Shown here one piece after another: positions 47,767-61,095 of a stretch of DNA of 64,000 nucleotides. The stretch lies in NCBI GenBank assembly GCA_008973525.1, contig WACJ01000529.1, forward strand, positions 1,178,001-1,242,000. Direction: 5' to 3'. The DNA comes from Stenopsyche tienmushanensis. Lineage: Eukaryota; Arthropoda; Insecta; Trichoptera; Stenopsychidae. The position numbers and the translations under genes were made by a program. Positions within the stretch are counted from its first letter, which is position 1; each line of letters begins with the position of its first letter. Under the pieces are notes generated by a model. It did no database searches. It worked only from the letters and a program-made list of their open reading frames with translations, and was not told the DNA's origin.

Positions 47767-48130
47767 ATCTATATATATAAAAATTAATGACTACTGTCCG
47801 CTGTCCGCGTAATGTCTCTGTGTCCGATCCAGTTTTGCTAAGGTAAACAAAGCCTTTTGTCAACTATGCCGAGAGGCGATAATGCCATGCAACAAATTAA
47901 TCATTCATGTATTCTAAAAGCGAGTACCCGCTAAGCAAAGCGATGCCTTGGAGCTAACTTCACACATAACAAATTAATCAATAACAAAATAAACTCCACA
48001 ATTCAACACGATATGAGGTGCTATCATTGACTGAAAATTATATTAGAGAAGAAATCACTACCCATGAAAACGAACATCAAGATTTAAAAAACATTAACAA
48101 TTTACAGTTAGAGTATTCCGCGCTAAGCTT
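47767..48130. mobile_element. possible Helitron-like terminus
   Basis: TCTATATATATAAAAATTAA at about 47769 resembles the 5' end of insect Helitrons. I see no secure CTRR 3' end with its hairpin, so the right limit is arbitrary. Confidence 0.25.
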
Positions 48131-48674
48131 CGTTTGAAGTGCGGGAAATATCGTAAGAAATTCATGAAACTCTACTTCTTTCATAAAATTGATATAATTT
48201 TTAAACCAGCCGATAGATTGAAACGAAATTTTAGTGTTTTTTATTATTTATTTATATATTATATATTTATCCTACAAAAGAGTTTAATGCGTCGATAAAT
48301 TTAAACTAAACAGTGATTTCCAATATATAGTACGTGTATTAGCGTGATAAAATTCAAAACTTACTTTTTGACATTATTCTATACAAAAATATATTTGAAT
48401 TGAACATAACTACTTTTTGCCGAAGTTGAAACAGAACTTTCACATCAAGTAATCTACGTACATTTTAAATACATAGGTTTCAAAATGATAGATAAGTATT
48501 TCATCACCACTAAATAGTACACTTAAAACGACAAAATTATCGCACTTAGCAAATATTTTCATTAGTAAGGTCGAGCAAATAAAATTATATTCTTATAAAT
48601 GAAGCATAATGTATTAAAAATAAATAAAAGTACTAATAAGGCACGATTTAAAAATATTAAATCGTGCCTTAATA

Positions 48675-49025
48675 ATCCCGCTTTCCCACGAAAACTGAAA
48701 AGCACTAAATTTCCATATGGAAATCTTATGTGAAATATAATAGAAGATTAATTTTTCTAATAGATTTTACAATCAATTGATCATCGATATTGTTGCTTTA
48801 AAATATGATTTAACAGCAACCATTGTAATAATTTTGATTGATTTATATGCTGATATATTCTTTATCAATGAATAAAATTGTACCATATTTGATTCATGCC
48901 ATGATGTCTTAAACTACTGCAAAATATTGAACACATTATTTAAATGATATATTAATATCAGTTTTCTGCATGGCTCTCTTATAATTTAAATGACGTACTT
49001 ATTATTATGTACTGTCTAAGTACAC
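48675..49025. repeat. dispersed AT-rich repeat, copy 4 of 4
   Basis: AATTGATCATCGATATTG, CTTAAACTACTGCAAAATATT and GCATGGCTCTCTTATAATTT match copies 1 and 3, in the same order and orientation. Confidence 0.65.
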
Positions 49026-49053
49026 TCATCTCCCGATTTACGCGGTACTATTT

Positions 49054-49392
49054 TTGCGCGCTTTCACATTAACGCGGTCTAGAAAATATGTTTATTTTTG
49101 TTTTTTATGCGTTTTGTCATGTAAGAATATCGAAGAATTACTTATTTTAACACTCGAAATGGATCATGTAAGTGAAGACGAGTTTCCCAAACTATCATTA
49201 TTTCTTGCAAAAAAAATAGATGTCGCTCTCATTCAAGCAAGAAAATTGGAAAACATTGTGTTAAAAATTGATCCAAACATGGAGTATGGTTTCAATTTCC
49301 AAAGAAACATTCGAAATACTTGTGCACAATATGAAGAAATATATAAATATATTACGAAAAATAAAACACAACAACAAAAAAACTACTCATGA
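49054..49392 (+). CDS. uncharacterised small open frame
   Basis: The longest frame starts at 49054. A more likely start is the ATG at 49159, giving 77 residues (MDHVSEDEFPKLSLFLAKK onward) with a charged, probably helical composition and a Lys/Gln-rich end. The DNA just before it (CGATTTACGCGG, CACATTAACGCGG) resembles the termini of pogo/Tigger elements, so this may be a transposon piece. I do not recognise the protein. Confidence 0.3.
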   Translation: MRAFTLTRSRKYVYFCFLCVLSCKNIEELLILTLEMDHVSEDEFPKLSLFLAKKIDVALIQARKLENIVLKIDPNMEYGFNFQRNIRNTCAQYEEIYKYITKNKTQQQKNYS

Positions 49393-52202
49393 AAACTAGG
49401 ATATTTCCGCTAATTCTTAAATTGGACCTGGAATCATTGGTTGATCGATAAGTCACTAAAATTGATAGCTTTATCGCATTGAAACTTTAAACGAGATTAT
49501 CTCGAAACTGCATTTTCAAAATGTTCGTCAATTGTAGCTTAAAAAGTTGTTGATCAATCTGACTGAAATTTTGAGATAGTTCTTCTCACTATAATATTAT
49601 CTAGTCAACTAAGCTAAATTTTTAAGGTTTTCGCATAAATAAATATTTTTTTGGGGTAAAATTATGAAGAAAATGGTAAAAAATATGAACGTTAAACTAA
49701 AAAGCCTACATTTTTTTTTGATTTTATACTTTTTTAAATTTTTATAGCTTATTTGACTGTATACTAAGCTTTTAAAATATGCAGGCGCCTTATAAATCCG
49801 GACCATGATGAAAGATTCAATTCGTTAATGAGTAGAAGGAATTATTTAAATAATGAAGGCCTGCGCGCGCAGCAATATTAAATACAATCCTATATAATTA
49901 ACTAAATTCTGTATTTTATAGGATTATCTAAAGTAAAAGAAACTTTCTAAGAAAATGTATTTCCATGTAGTGATTCACTCCAATTATTTTAATAAATTGA
50001 AACGTCAAAGCCCCCAGCCGATTCCTAAAACATTGACCAGAAAGTACCACTGTAACAGACAGGAACGCGGAGGATTTTGAAAAGTAGGGCTCAAAAGACG
50101 GAAAGAGGTGAAAATCAAATGATTGAACTTGCTACAATACCATTTATTAGCCATTTTGATACTGGGTGACAATCACGAGGTACAATGTCTCTATATGAGG
50201 TGGAGATAAAATCGAAGACCAAAAGGATGCATTCTTTTAGGTCAGTCCAAAAATTCGTGCGCATTTTTGGGAAATTTTTAAATAGTGTAAATAAAACACA
50301 ATTTAACATTTTAATCAATGATATATTTTACTCCACTATCCACAATTTCTCGCCATCTCACAGATAGCTTTTTAATTCCATTACTGTAGAAAAATACTGG
50401 TTTTGAGTCATAAACACTTGAAAATCCTTCTAGTAAAAAAAATCGTAAAGCTCGAAATAAGTGAAAATTAAGTAAGCAGGATGCGGCAAAAGCTCCAAAT
50501 TAAATTCATTATTTTTTGTAGCGTTGTATGCAGTCTAGCGTTATAATGATGAAACAACTCTTCTTAATATTCACCAATCGCGATACTGTAAACGTCTGCA
50601 TTGGTAGTTTGATTTGGTTCTAACAGTTCATAATAAATCATACCCTACATATCCTAATTAACACTAAAAAGTTTCTTTTCAGGATGTAAAGACAGCTTTG
50701 CTGTTGGAATTAACTGCTTGTCTAAATCTTTATTAATAATCAATTTTTCGGAAGTGCAGATTTTTTTTTGTTGCTGGCAATTGAATTGTTCATGCGGTAC
50801 CCACTTTTCTAGCTTGGATATATTTGAATGATGTGATTAGAATCCATCATTTCGAGATTACCGATTTCATAATTTTATTGTGAGAATTTTTTTCTACAAT
50901 CTGGTTTTGGGCTCAAATATTTCTAAAAAGAATACCTTTATAAAAATACAAAATCCTATTTTCCCATTATGTCGTCAAATGGATTTCGACTTCCACTTGT
51001 ATGTTGACATTATAACGCCGAAATTTAAGCTCCTGCATATACAATGTATTACATTCAGATTTATTAAATAATTATTTTATTATAAATTTCGAGTATAAAG
51101 CCTGAAATCCACGCGAAATAAATTTCAAGTTAGCACTATCCCTAAAAATACCAAAATTATTATTAAATACAATATTAAAAATATCCAAAAAGTACATCAT
51201 CTTCTAAGGTTGACATGAAAAAATATTGTTATTTAAGACGCTCCATAATAAATTATATATTTCAATTTAGACACTTTGTTATATGAATGTAATTAATCAT
51301 CCTAATCATTATTGACAAAGTGATGTACGATGACTTTAAGTTTCTGACATGAATCATTTATGTTACTTAATTTATGACCGTATAATAACCTGTAGGTAGT
51401 TCTGCGGATAAGCAGTTGGACTCATAATTCAATCATATTGGGTTCGAATCCTACAGGAGGTATCGTTTGTGACCATACTTTTAAAAACATGTATACGCCA
51501 TGAAAAGAACAATGTCAAAATGTTTGTAAATGGCCCCATAAAAGGGATTGCTAAAAGTCATTCTAAAAAAAATATAGTAATATGTCTCTTGAATTTTATG
51601 ACGACAAATTATATTTTCATTTATGATTGATTTTTTTACAAAATTTCCTTTAGAAAGAAATCTGGAAGCCTGGCGTGATTAAATATATATAAAAACATAG
51701 TTGAACTAAAAATTGTTGCTAATAAATTACAAAAGTGCGAAATATGAAAAAAATATCTAAACATCGTAAATCATTAATTGTTATTGCCGAAAAATGTGGT
51801 ACATGATCTATATTGCTGAATAACAGCGTTGGTGAAAATAAGTTATACACGTTGATGAACGGTTTTTCAGGCTATAGTACATATGTTGTGTCATCGGCCA
51901 TTATAGTGTCAATATAACAAAAGCGTTGGAAATTGTTTTATATTTCGTCTTATTGGACGATGAGTTATGATCTTATTTATGAAACGCCTGAGCGGCTTTG
52001 TTAGAATAAAATTGAATTGAAATTTATCAATTTGATTTATCAAAATCCATGATTCATGTAAATAAATCATAAAAGTTGATTGGTGGTAAAATAAAATAAA
52101 ACAACAGAAAATGCGCTATTTAATTTCATTTTGGATTTGATATTCAACTCTTCAGTTCATCTAGTGAAATATTGACTAACAAGCATGTGTTAATCCGTAA
52201 AC
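49393..52202. other. intergenic before gene F
   Basis: AT-rich with no supported gene. The frames at 50115-50367 and 50880-51071 lack recognisable content. A tRNA-like sequence lies at 51388-51461. Confidence 0.4.
51388..51461 (+). other. tRNA-like sequence with CAT anticodon position, probably not functional
   Basis: There is a perfect B-box (GGTTCGAATCC at 51441-51451), a near A-box (TAGTTCTGCGG) and a 5-bp anticodon-like stem with loop CTCATAA. The acceptor arms pair poorly in the standard register (4 of 7), and the T stem has a mismatch. It may be a tRNA pseudogene or a SINE head. Confidence 0.25.
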
Positions 52203-55200
52203 ATGTTTTTTGAATTTGAAAAAGTTTTCATATTATGTTCGTTGGGTATTGGACTAAATTTGGCAGTGGCTGATAACAATATAATAGAAAACTTTGAGGG
52301 AGGAAATCAAAGATTATTTACAAAAGTGTGTAGTCCTAATGAAGTGCAATTATCAACATTGGTGACACTTTGTCGTCGTTATGGATTGACCGTCGAGAAC
52401 GAAAATTCCAATTTTTGTATGATTATTAATGGACAATATTCGAGGTGTTTGGAAAGTGATATAATAGTGGCAAAACCTTATTCAACGTTGAAAATAACCA
52501 TATATGGCGAGGAGTTGTACGTGAAAAATAGTTTTGCGACATGCGTATTATCATTTGAAAATAAATTTTTGACTATTGATTTTACAAAACCATCATCATG
52601 GATGCATTTGGAGCTACAGCTAGAAAATGTTAACGATCTTATGGTAACAAAGTCAAGTTAATAACCATTATCCGCGTCCATAAATAGTACATAGCTATGA
52701 CTAAACAGATTTAACATTGCATTTACATAAATACAATCGGTAAAAATATGCAAATAATAAATTCCTCACATGATTTTTTTACGGTTTATTTAGAAACGAA
52801 ACACAACTAAACAAATTAAAATCATTATTTATGTATCGTATAATAATGTACATTTTTTTAATCAAAAATTTGAAAATATTCTACCAAATATAAACATGTA
52901 TATTGTTTTTTCACCATCAACTTTACACACACAATCACAATCTTAATTTCATTAAAAAAATTAATGCCATTGCATCCTTAAGTAATTGAACTTTTATTTA
53001 AAGGGCACAATCAAGTTCAATTGTAATGGAATACAACAACAATCCACATTGATTATTAGCAGTATGTCGTTAGTTGCAAGAAATAAAACTAGTTGTCAAA
53101 ACCCGACACGTCCTACAGAGCCTACGACCATCACAACAGAGTCGATATTCAATGAACCACCCAGTACTACAGATGAAGCCGTGACTTCTACTACCAGTAG
53201 CATTATGACAACCACGTCTGTAGAATGGGAAACTACTTCCAATACCAACCCTACCAACCCAATACCCGATCCTGAAGGATGCATATCAGAAAACTTTGAA
53301 AATGGCCGACAAGATCTTTATACACAATCATGTAAAGGCGATGGATTTCGTCCAATAGTAGTTGTCGATGAATGTACTAATTATGTGGACGTAAATAGTC
53401 CATCGAGTTCAGAATATTGCCTCATAATGTCTAAAAATTCTACAACGTGCTTAAGGAGCGAACTAAGAACTCTGAGCCCATACTCGTCCCTAGGTATATT
53501 GTTTTATAGACAAGAGTTGGGGTCTTCAAACAGTTATGCTACCTGCAAACTAATGTTTGGACTTAAAGGTATCATAATTCATTTCGATATGTCATCATCT
53601 TGGCAGAACTTGACCCTACAATTGAATAATGTTGTTGCAATATCGGTAAATATATTAAATTCTACGTAAATATAAGATATTTGATCTGAACAAAGTGTTC
53701 ATGGTAAATTTTTTCATAAACTTTCAGGACAAACTTGAGTTAGAATGTGAGGGGTTACAGATGAAATCAATAGTGCTGATAAGCAGCATTTGGATAGTGG
53801 CGAGAAATGAAACTGACTGTTATACTCCGATAAATCCCACAGAACCTACAACCACAATAACAGAGTCGATATTCACAGAGCCACCCAGTACTACAGATGA
53901 AGCCGTGACTTCTACTACCAGTAGCATTATGACAACCACATCTGTAGAATGGGAAACTACTTCCATTACCAACCCCACCAACGCAATCCCCGATCCTGAA
54001 GGATGCATATCAGAAAACTTTGAAAATGGCCGACAAGATCTTTATACACAATCATGTAAAGGCGATGGATTTCGTCCAATAGTAGTTGTCGATGAATGTA
54101 CTAATTATGTGGACGTAAATAGTCCATCGAGTTCAGAATATTGCCTCATAATGTCTAAAAATTCTACAACGTGCTTAAGGAGCGAACTAAGAACTCTGAG
54201 CCCATACTCGTCCCTAGGTATATTGTTTTATAGACAAGAGTTGGGGTCTTCAAACAGTTATGCTACCTGCAAACTAATGTTTGGACTTAAAGGTATCATA
54301 ATTCATTTCGATATGTCATCATCTTGGCAGAACTTGACCCTACAATTGAATAATGTTGTTGCAATATCGGTAAATATATTAAATTCTACGTAAATATAAG
54401 ATATTTGATCTGAACAAAGTTTTCATGGTAAAATTTTTCATAAACTTTCAGGGTAAACTTGAGTTAGAATGTGAGGGGTTACAGATGAAATCAATAGTGC
54501 TGATAAGCAGCATTTGGATAGTGGCGAGAAATGAAACTGACTGTTACACTCCGATAAATCCTACAGTACCTACAACCACAATAACAGAGTCGATATTCAC
54601 AGAGCCACCCAGTACTACAGATGAAGCCGTGACTTCTACTACCACTAGCATTATGACAACCACGTCTGTAGAATGGGAAACTACTTCCATTACCAACCCC
54701 ACCAACGCAATACCCGATCCTGAAGGATGCATATCGGAAAACTTTGAAAATGGCCGACAAGATCTTTATACACAATCATGTCAAGGCGATGGATTTCGTC
54801 CAATAATAGTTGTCGATGAATGTACTAATTATGTGGGCTTAAAAAGTCCATCGAGGTCAGAATATTGCCTCATAATGTCTAAAAATTCTACAACGTGCTT
54901 AAAGAGCGATCTAAGAACTCTGAGCCCATACTCGTCCCTGGGTATATTATTTTATAGCGAAGAGTTAGGACCCGTTAATACTCAAGCTGTGTGCAAATTA
55001 CAGATAGGAGTCAAAGGAATTGTAATTCAATTCGAAAAATCTCTAAGTTGGCAGAACCTGACCTTACAATTGAATAATGCCGCTGCAATATCGGTAAATA
55101 TTTTAAATTGTATACAAATGTGAAGCATATAAAATCAGCAACCGTATCCCAATTATTTGTATTCGAAAATTTTCAGGGTAAACTTGAATTGGAATGTAAT

Positions 55201-56848
55201 GGCCTACAGATGGAATCAATTGTGCTAATAAGCAGCATTTGGATAATGGCGAGAAATGAAACTGATTGTTACACTCCGATAAATCCTACAGAACCTACAA
55301 CCACAACAACAGAGTCGATATTCACAGAGCCACTCAGTACTACAGATGAAGCCGTGACTTCTACTACCAGTAGTATTATGACAACCACATCTGTAGAATG
55401 GGAAACTACTTCCATTATCAACCCCACCAACGCAATACCCGATCCTGAAGGATGCATATCAGAAAACTTTGAATATGGCCGACAAGATCTTTATACACAA
55501 TCATGTAAAGGCGATGGATTTCGTCCAATAATAGTTGTCGAAGAATGTAATAATTATGTGGGCTTAAAGAGTCCATCGAGGTCAGAATATTGCCTCATAA
55601 TGTCTAAAAATTCTACAACGTGCTTAAAGAGCGATCTAAGAACTCTGAGCCCATACTCGTCCCTGAGTATATTGTTTTATAGAGAAGAGTTGGGGTCTTC
55701 AAACAGTCATGCTACTTGCAAACTAATGTTTGGACTCAAAGGTATCATAATTCAATTCGATAGCTCCTCATTTTGGCAGAACTTGACCCTACAATTGAAT
55801 AATGTTGCTGCAATATCGGTAAATATTGTCTACTATTCGTCCATTGGACGCATTAGAAATAAGTAATGGTTTCCCAATTATATATTTTTGGAAATTACAG
55901 GGCAAACTTGAGTTAGAATGTGAAGGCTTACAGGCGGAATCAATGGTTTTGATAAGCAGCATTTGGGTAGTTTCTAGAAATGAAACTAATTGTAATATTC
56001 AAATAAATCCTACAAAACCTACTCCCACAACTACAATTTATGTTAGACCAACAATGTCTACTATAACTGAAGCGATAACTACCAATAGTACTATTACAAC
56101 TATTATACCTGAAGGTTGCTTAATGGAATATTTTGAGGATGGTGAACAAGAGCTTTACACGCAGACTTGCGATGGGAACAGATTAAGGCCGTTAAGATTT
56201 GTTGAGAAATGTAGTCACTATATAAAAGCAAAGCCTTTTTCAATGTCGAAAAATTGTTTGGTAATGACTATTAATACTTCATCGTGTTTAAAAAGTGATT
56301 TAAAAGTAATCAGTCCTTATTCAACCATTGAAGTGAGTTTTTATGGTGAGGAGTTAAACATTCAAAACAGTAAGGCTGTGTGTACCCTAGCATTTGAAAA
56401 GAAAGGCATTCTTTTTAAGTTTAATCCGTATGCATCGTGGAAGACTTTAACTTTAAACATTGAAAATAAAGATTATTTAAAGGTATTTGTGATTGAAGCG
56501 ATATTTACGTTAATATGTAATGATAGTAACTTTATTATATTTATATTTATTTTATTTCAGGGATATTTTGAGCTTAAATGTATTAATCTTCAACTAAATT
56601 CTACAATATTGATAAATTCTATTGTGTTAAAATCAGAACGGAATAGTTTGTGTGATACGACTACATCTCCATCTAATTGGACAACAACTTTGTCGCCGCC
56701 ACCGCCAATTCCCGAATCTTGTCCAACGGAGCTCCTTTCTCCAACGAAAGGAATGGCATTAATTTCTTTTATAATTCTAGGTCTACTAATTTTTAATCTC
56801 ATTTGGACTATAACGATAACCATTTTATTCCTGATGAAAGTATTTTAG
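52203..56848 (+). CDS. gene F: membrane protein with six tandem cysteine domains
   Basis: Seven exons are inferred, all phase 0: 52203-52643, 53004-53645, 53728-54369, 54452-55093, 55177-55818, 55901-56482 and 56561-56848, encoding 1292 residues. A signal peptide of about 22 residues leads to domain 1 (IIENFEGG...CLES...CVLSF...W). Each intron cuts a domain just after the W...L.L..N strand, so every internal exon carries the end of one domain ([KE]LELEC...LISSIWI.ARNETDC), a Thr-rich linker (TTTSVEWETTS) and the start of the next (CISENFENGRQDLY). Exons 2 to 5 are exactly 642 bp each. The last exon ends domain 6, then has a PPPPIPESCP linker, the helix ALISFIILGLLIFNLIW and a short tail. NET, NST and NLT glycosylation sites are regular. 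AATAAA lies at 56899. The paralogues are single-domain. A receptor-like or adhesive role is inferred from architecture only. Confidence 0.85.
53004..55818 (+). repeat. four tandem 642-bp exons with about 82-bp introns
   Basis: Exons 2, 3, 4 and 5 of gene F repeat with a period of about 724 bp including introns. The second half of exon 2 plus its intron is nearly identical to the same part of exon 3. The first halves of exons 3 and 4 are nearly identical to each other. This mosaic implies recent duplication with unequal crossover or gene conversion. Confidence 0.92.
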
Positions 56849-58154
56849 GGTTATTTAATTTAATTTGCACTCTGGATAGAGCTTTGTAATGTCTCATTAA
56901 TAAAGATATTTTAAGTTATTAACATGCTTTTTAAAAACTGACTTTTATATTTTCAGAGAAATAAGACATTTATGTTTTAAAAATAGTGAGTCTTCGAAAG
57001 ACTAAAAGACTTTTTATGCACTAGTTTCCTCTTATTATCCTATTATTAAGATAGGATTTTATTATTTTACATAGGATAAGATCTACGTATGACTGAGTTG
57101 ATTGATCAAAGAAATTAATCTTGCACACTTATCAATACCCTTAAAATCTTTTTATTGTACCTTAAAGAAACAAATTTATTAAAAAAAAATACAAAAGAAT
57201 GCTACATCCTTTTGTGAGCAAACGCATTGTATTGTAACGGGCATATCGTATATTATAACAAGTCGAATGATCGATATATGAACTGAGAATTACACAAAGA
57301 ATCAGAATATATGGGATACAATTCACAAGATTGGATCATGATATTATAAATATAAGTGAGCTGGAGGCTTAATTGGCACAATTGATAATGATGATTATTA
57401 AACCGATTTTAAGTCGCAAAAAAATATATGAAGGCAGTGATATATGTGTATGCTATTGCATAAATTATAAAATCATAATTTTATATATCGGAGAAATATT
57501 TATTATGGGTATCAATATGTCAGTCTTTCATAAAAGATTTGGCTAAAGAACGAAGTAAAATATGAATTATTGCACAAGCATAATTTCAAAAACGCTATTT
57601 AAAAAAAAACAGTACCTCTCAACCTTTTTTGTTTCGCGCTCCATGAATGAATTTGTTCCAAAAATAAAAACTATCAATATTAAGTAAATACTTGAAAAAT
57701 TAAAAACTCGTAATCAAAGCGGATGCAATAGTAGAATTTACTAGCTCTAAAGTAGTGGAAGACTTAAACTATGTGGATATCGAGAGTATTTAATAATTAC
57801 TAGTGAAAGAAAGTACTGATAAAGCAAATTCGATGGAAATGGCATTTGGGATAAATCAAAATTTAGGAGAAAAATAATAAAATTAAAGCCCTAGATTTGG
57901 TCGCAAAATTGCTGGTATATTTATAAAACGAAAATCCTTTCATTGAAATAAGTATGAAGATTAAGAGATAAATTTACAAATACTTAGCTCCATGCAACCA
58001 AATTTATAAAGACCTCTCAGCCAATTGTAAAAGTCTAAAATAACAAGAATATATCTTCCACAAGTAACTGTCCTTACTTAAGGGCGATTTAGGGGCTTGC
58101 TTGTCACTCACTATCTCTTACATAGTTGATAGTACCTAATAATATGTAGCGTAA
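56849..58154. other. intergenic after gene F
   Basis: AT-rich. A short stretch at about 57609-57650 (CAGTACCTCTCAACC, then TTTCGCGCTCC) resembles a hAT 5' end, but no transposase follows. No gene is supported. Confidence 0.4.
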
Positions 58155-58475
58155 TGAACCTTACCGGTTCGGAGCTAAGAAGCTTTAGGAACAGAACCAG
58201 GACAAGAAGAACATCAAGCATATGGTCTTGAGGTGAGGCAAATGAAGAATTTCACTTTGCAATGATAACAACATTGTCTTCTATATCGTCCTGAAATCGC
58301 CGAACCGAGAGGGCCAACCTGAAAAAGGGAACCACTCAGTCTCGAAACCCTCAGTTGGTGTAGAAGCGAATCCGAGATGCACCCTAGCGAGGAAAGGAGG
58401 GACTGGAATATTTGCACTCCGGAAAGCCCTTACCAGTAAAAGCAAAAATATCATCTAGTGTAGTTTTTCACTGAC
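58155..58475 (+). repeat. dispersed repeat, copy 2 (partner at 23168)
   Basis: It shares the ordered blocks listed for 23168-23580 but lacks an internal stretch of about 60 bp present there. Confidence 0.65.
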
Positions 58476-59387
58476 TCTCTACTACCAATTTGTTTTTATG
58501 TTCATCTTAAATAATTGCTCATTCGATTCGTAAAAAATATTACTACAACAGTCCAATTTATTTACGCATCTGTCGTACATAGAATCGTCTGTATGTCTGT
58601 GAGTAGCACTCTTAATATAATATTTTACGTTTCAACGTAAACTTTTATCTTTGTCACATCCCATTATTGTGGAGAAATGGAATGATTTCACTACGTAGAT
58701 TTTAATAATCTAAATATTATAAATTATTCTTAATGATTTGGTGGTTTAAGTCACTTATTTGAGGAGTGCCTCTACAAACAATTTTTTTTAATAAATATTT
58801 AAAATTATGTATATGGTTATACATTGAGAAATTGAGCTCACAGGATTTATCCAATAAAATAATATTGCACTTTTGGTTTAAAATATTTGAAGGTTTTTAA
58901 AATAACAATCAATCAGAATCAATGTGCTATAAAAATATATTCGACTCTCTACCGCACCAACCAATCGTTCCGCGTGCATATTCTTCAGATACAACCTCAA
59001 TTGGTAACGATCGAGAATGATCTATGAAAAAACGCAGCATTTGAAATATTGCTTTAGACTATGTAATAAATCAGACGGTAGCAACAACATTTCATTATGA
59101 TGTATAATGTATTTGGTGGACATGAAAGCGTCATAAATAATACGCGGTTTCTGTTTTTCCAGATTCAAATATGTAATTTATTAAGTATTATACCATAAAT
59201 TATGTTCTTTGTTCAAATGGCTCATTGATTTATTGGCTTGTATTTTTTAAAACGATCAGGAATAAAATACAACTCAATTTACAATCGTTTGAACTCAAAT
59301 TGACATATGGTTCCGTATTCAAATATGTAGTCACTTTTTGCCACTCAAGTAAATCGCACGACATTTTGTTAACGCACTTTTACAAAA
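58476..59387. other. intergenic before gene G
   Basis: AT-rich. The promoter of G must lie here, but I cannot point to a convincing TATA box and initiator pair. Confidence 0.35.
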
Positions 59388-60902
59388 ATGTTCAAAAATC
59401 GCTTGTTTTTATTGTGCATATTTTTGCTAAGTTATAAGGCTACGTTAGCTGATCTTAATGTGTGCGAAATGGACGATTTTAAAATGGGGTATTCTACTCT
59501 GCTGCAACGTTCATGTTTCAATAACTTCCGCCTGTTTTCTGTTGAAAAATATGAAGATAATAAATTAGAGAAGTTTTTGGGTCCAACCAATTCGAATTAC
59601 TACATAACAAGTAATCAATCATCGAGTTGTGCAAAAAGTGGAATATTTGTAATGAAGGACTCATATTTAGAGATAAATTATTTTTCTTACAAAGAAGACG
59701 AATCATTGTCTAAATGCAGTTTCAATATCATGGATGCTGAAAATGAAAAAATATTATACAGCTTTTCAATGTTGTTTACGAGCCAACCAAGTTGGTGGGT
59801 CCATTTTTTTTCCTTGTCGGTAAACCGGAAAGTAATGGTAATTTTTTCACTATTTTAAAACATTTTTTTGCTGCTTTATCATATCTACAATGTTCTGTTT
59901 TTAATCAAAACCATCTTTATATGTCATATGCTTAAATTTTATTCACATATAGAAAACACCCCCTAAAAATAGCACGTAATATAAAATGCAGAACTTAGTA
60001 CAAAAATTGGGTTTGGATTCAAAAGTAAAAAAATGAAAATATTTCCATATTACTAGTATTTATAACATCTGTGTATTTTTTTCTTAAATTGCGTACATCA
60101 AAGTAGTCGAAATTTACACACCAATTGTTAGTTCAAATCTAGGACTGCTTTTTACTCTTAAGGATAAAATGCTTGATAACTTCATCTTCGGATTTATGTG
60201 TTATTCCATATGTTATTCCCATATAATTTGCTTCATCAGCTTCTTCTTTTATCGTTAATCCTTAAATATCGACAGTCATTTCTTTGATGTATCAAGTCAT
60301 GAACTATATACTTTTTTACTCGAATCCTGTGCTAGCATTTTGCTCTTAATACTATAATATTTTATGGAATGAATTTTGGTTTATACATTTAAGCTCTTGA
60401 TTTCATATTCATTTCATAAAAGCTTTTATTGCTTATAGATTTTTTTTGCTTAAAACAAAAATTCTTGAACCAAGTTTTTCAAATATGGTATCATAGATGG
60501 TTTTTTGTCAATAATATAAGATAACCATGTTTAAAGGAATAATTATCAGCACTCATAATCATTATTTTAAGAGTATACATGATAAAAGTTATTTGTAGTT
60601 TTAAAAACAGATTTTTATTTCAGATGATGCTGGAATGCAAACATATGGATTTGAAGGATTCATTCCTTGCTGTGGGCTCAATAACCACCAAAGCAGAAAA
60701 TGAAATGAACTGTCCTATTTTTATATCGTCGATTGACTATGGCATGCCACCTTTAGGGGATTGGGATCAATTTGAAATCGTTTTTATCACGATTTTGATG
60801 ATAATGGTTGTGCATTTGATTTGGATGATCATATCAACGAGTTACATCATCTCAAAATATCGTTTCCAAGCTAATTTAAAAAATAAAACGCAAAGTGTTT
60901 AG
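59388..60902 (+). CDS. gene G: small stalk-less family member
   Basis: Exons 59388-59837 and 60624-60902 join in phase 0 (donor GTAATT, acceptor TTTCAG), giving 242 residues. Signal peptide about 1-21 (MFKNRLFLLCIFLLSYKATLA). The domain shows CEMDDFKMGYSTL, RSC, CAKS, INYF, CSF and W, then LEC, VGSI and NCP in exon 2. Only about 15 residues separate the last cysteine from the helix (FEIVFITILMIMVVHLIWMII), so there is no mucin stalk. The tail is basic (KYRFQANLKNK). AATAAA lies at 60946. The last cysteine, helix and Trp placement match the other genes. It represents the minimal form of the family. Confidence 0.78.
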
Positions 60903-61095
60903 AAAATCTGTAATTATTTCATCTTTTATGTGTGTAATAATTTAAAATAAATCAATATGTATTGAATCAAAAAAATCATTTTATTTTCAAAGGAAGTGAA
61001 GTATTTGATCTCCACAGGAGGTTTTTCTAGATATAGAAGATGTTTTATGTAATAGTTACTCATTATCTTCCATATATATGCTTACATTGGGAATA

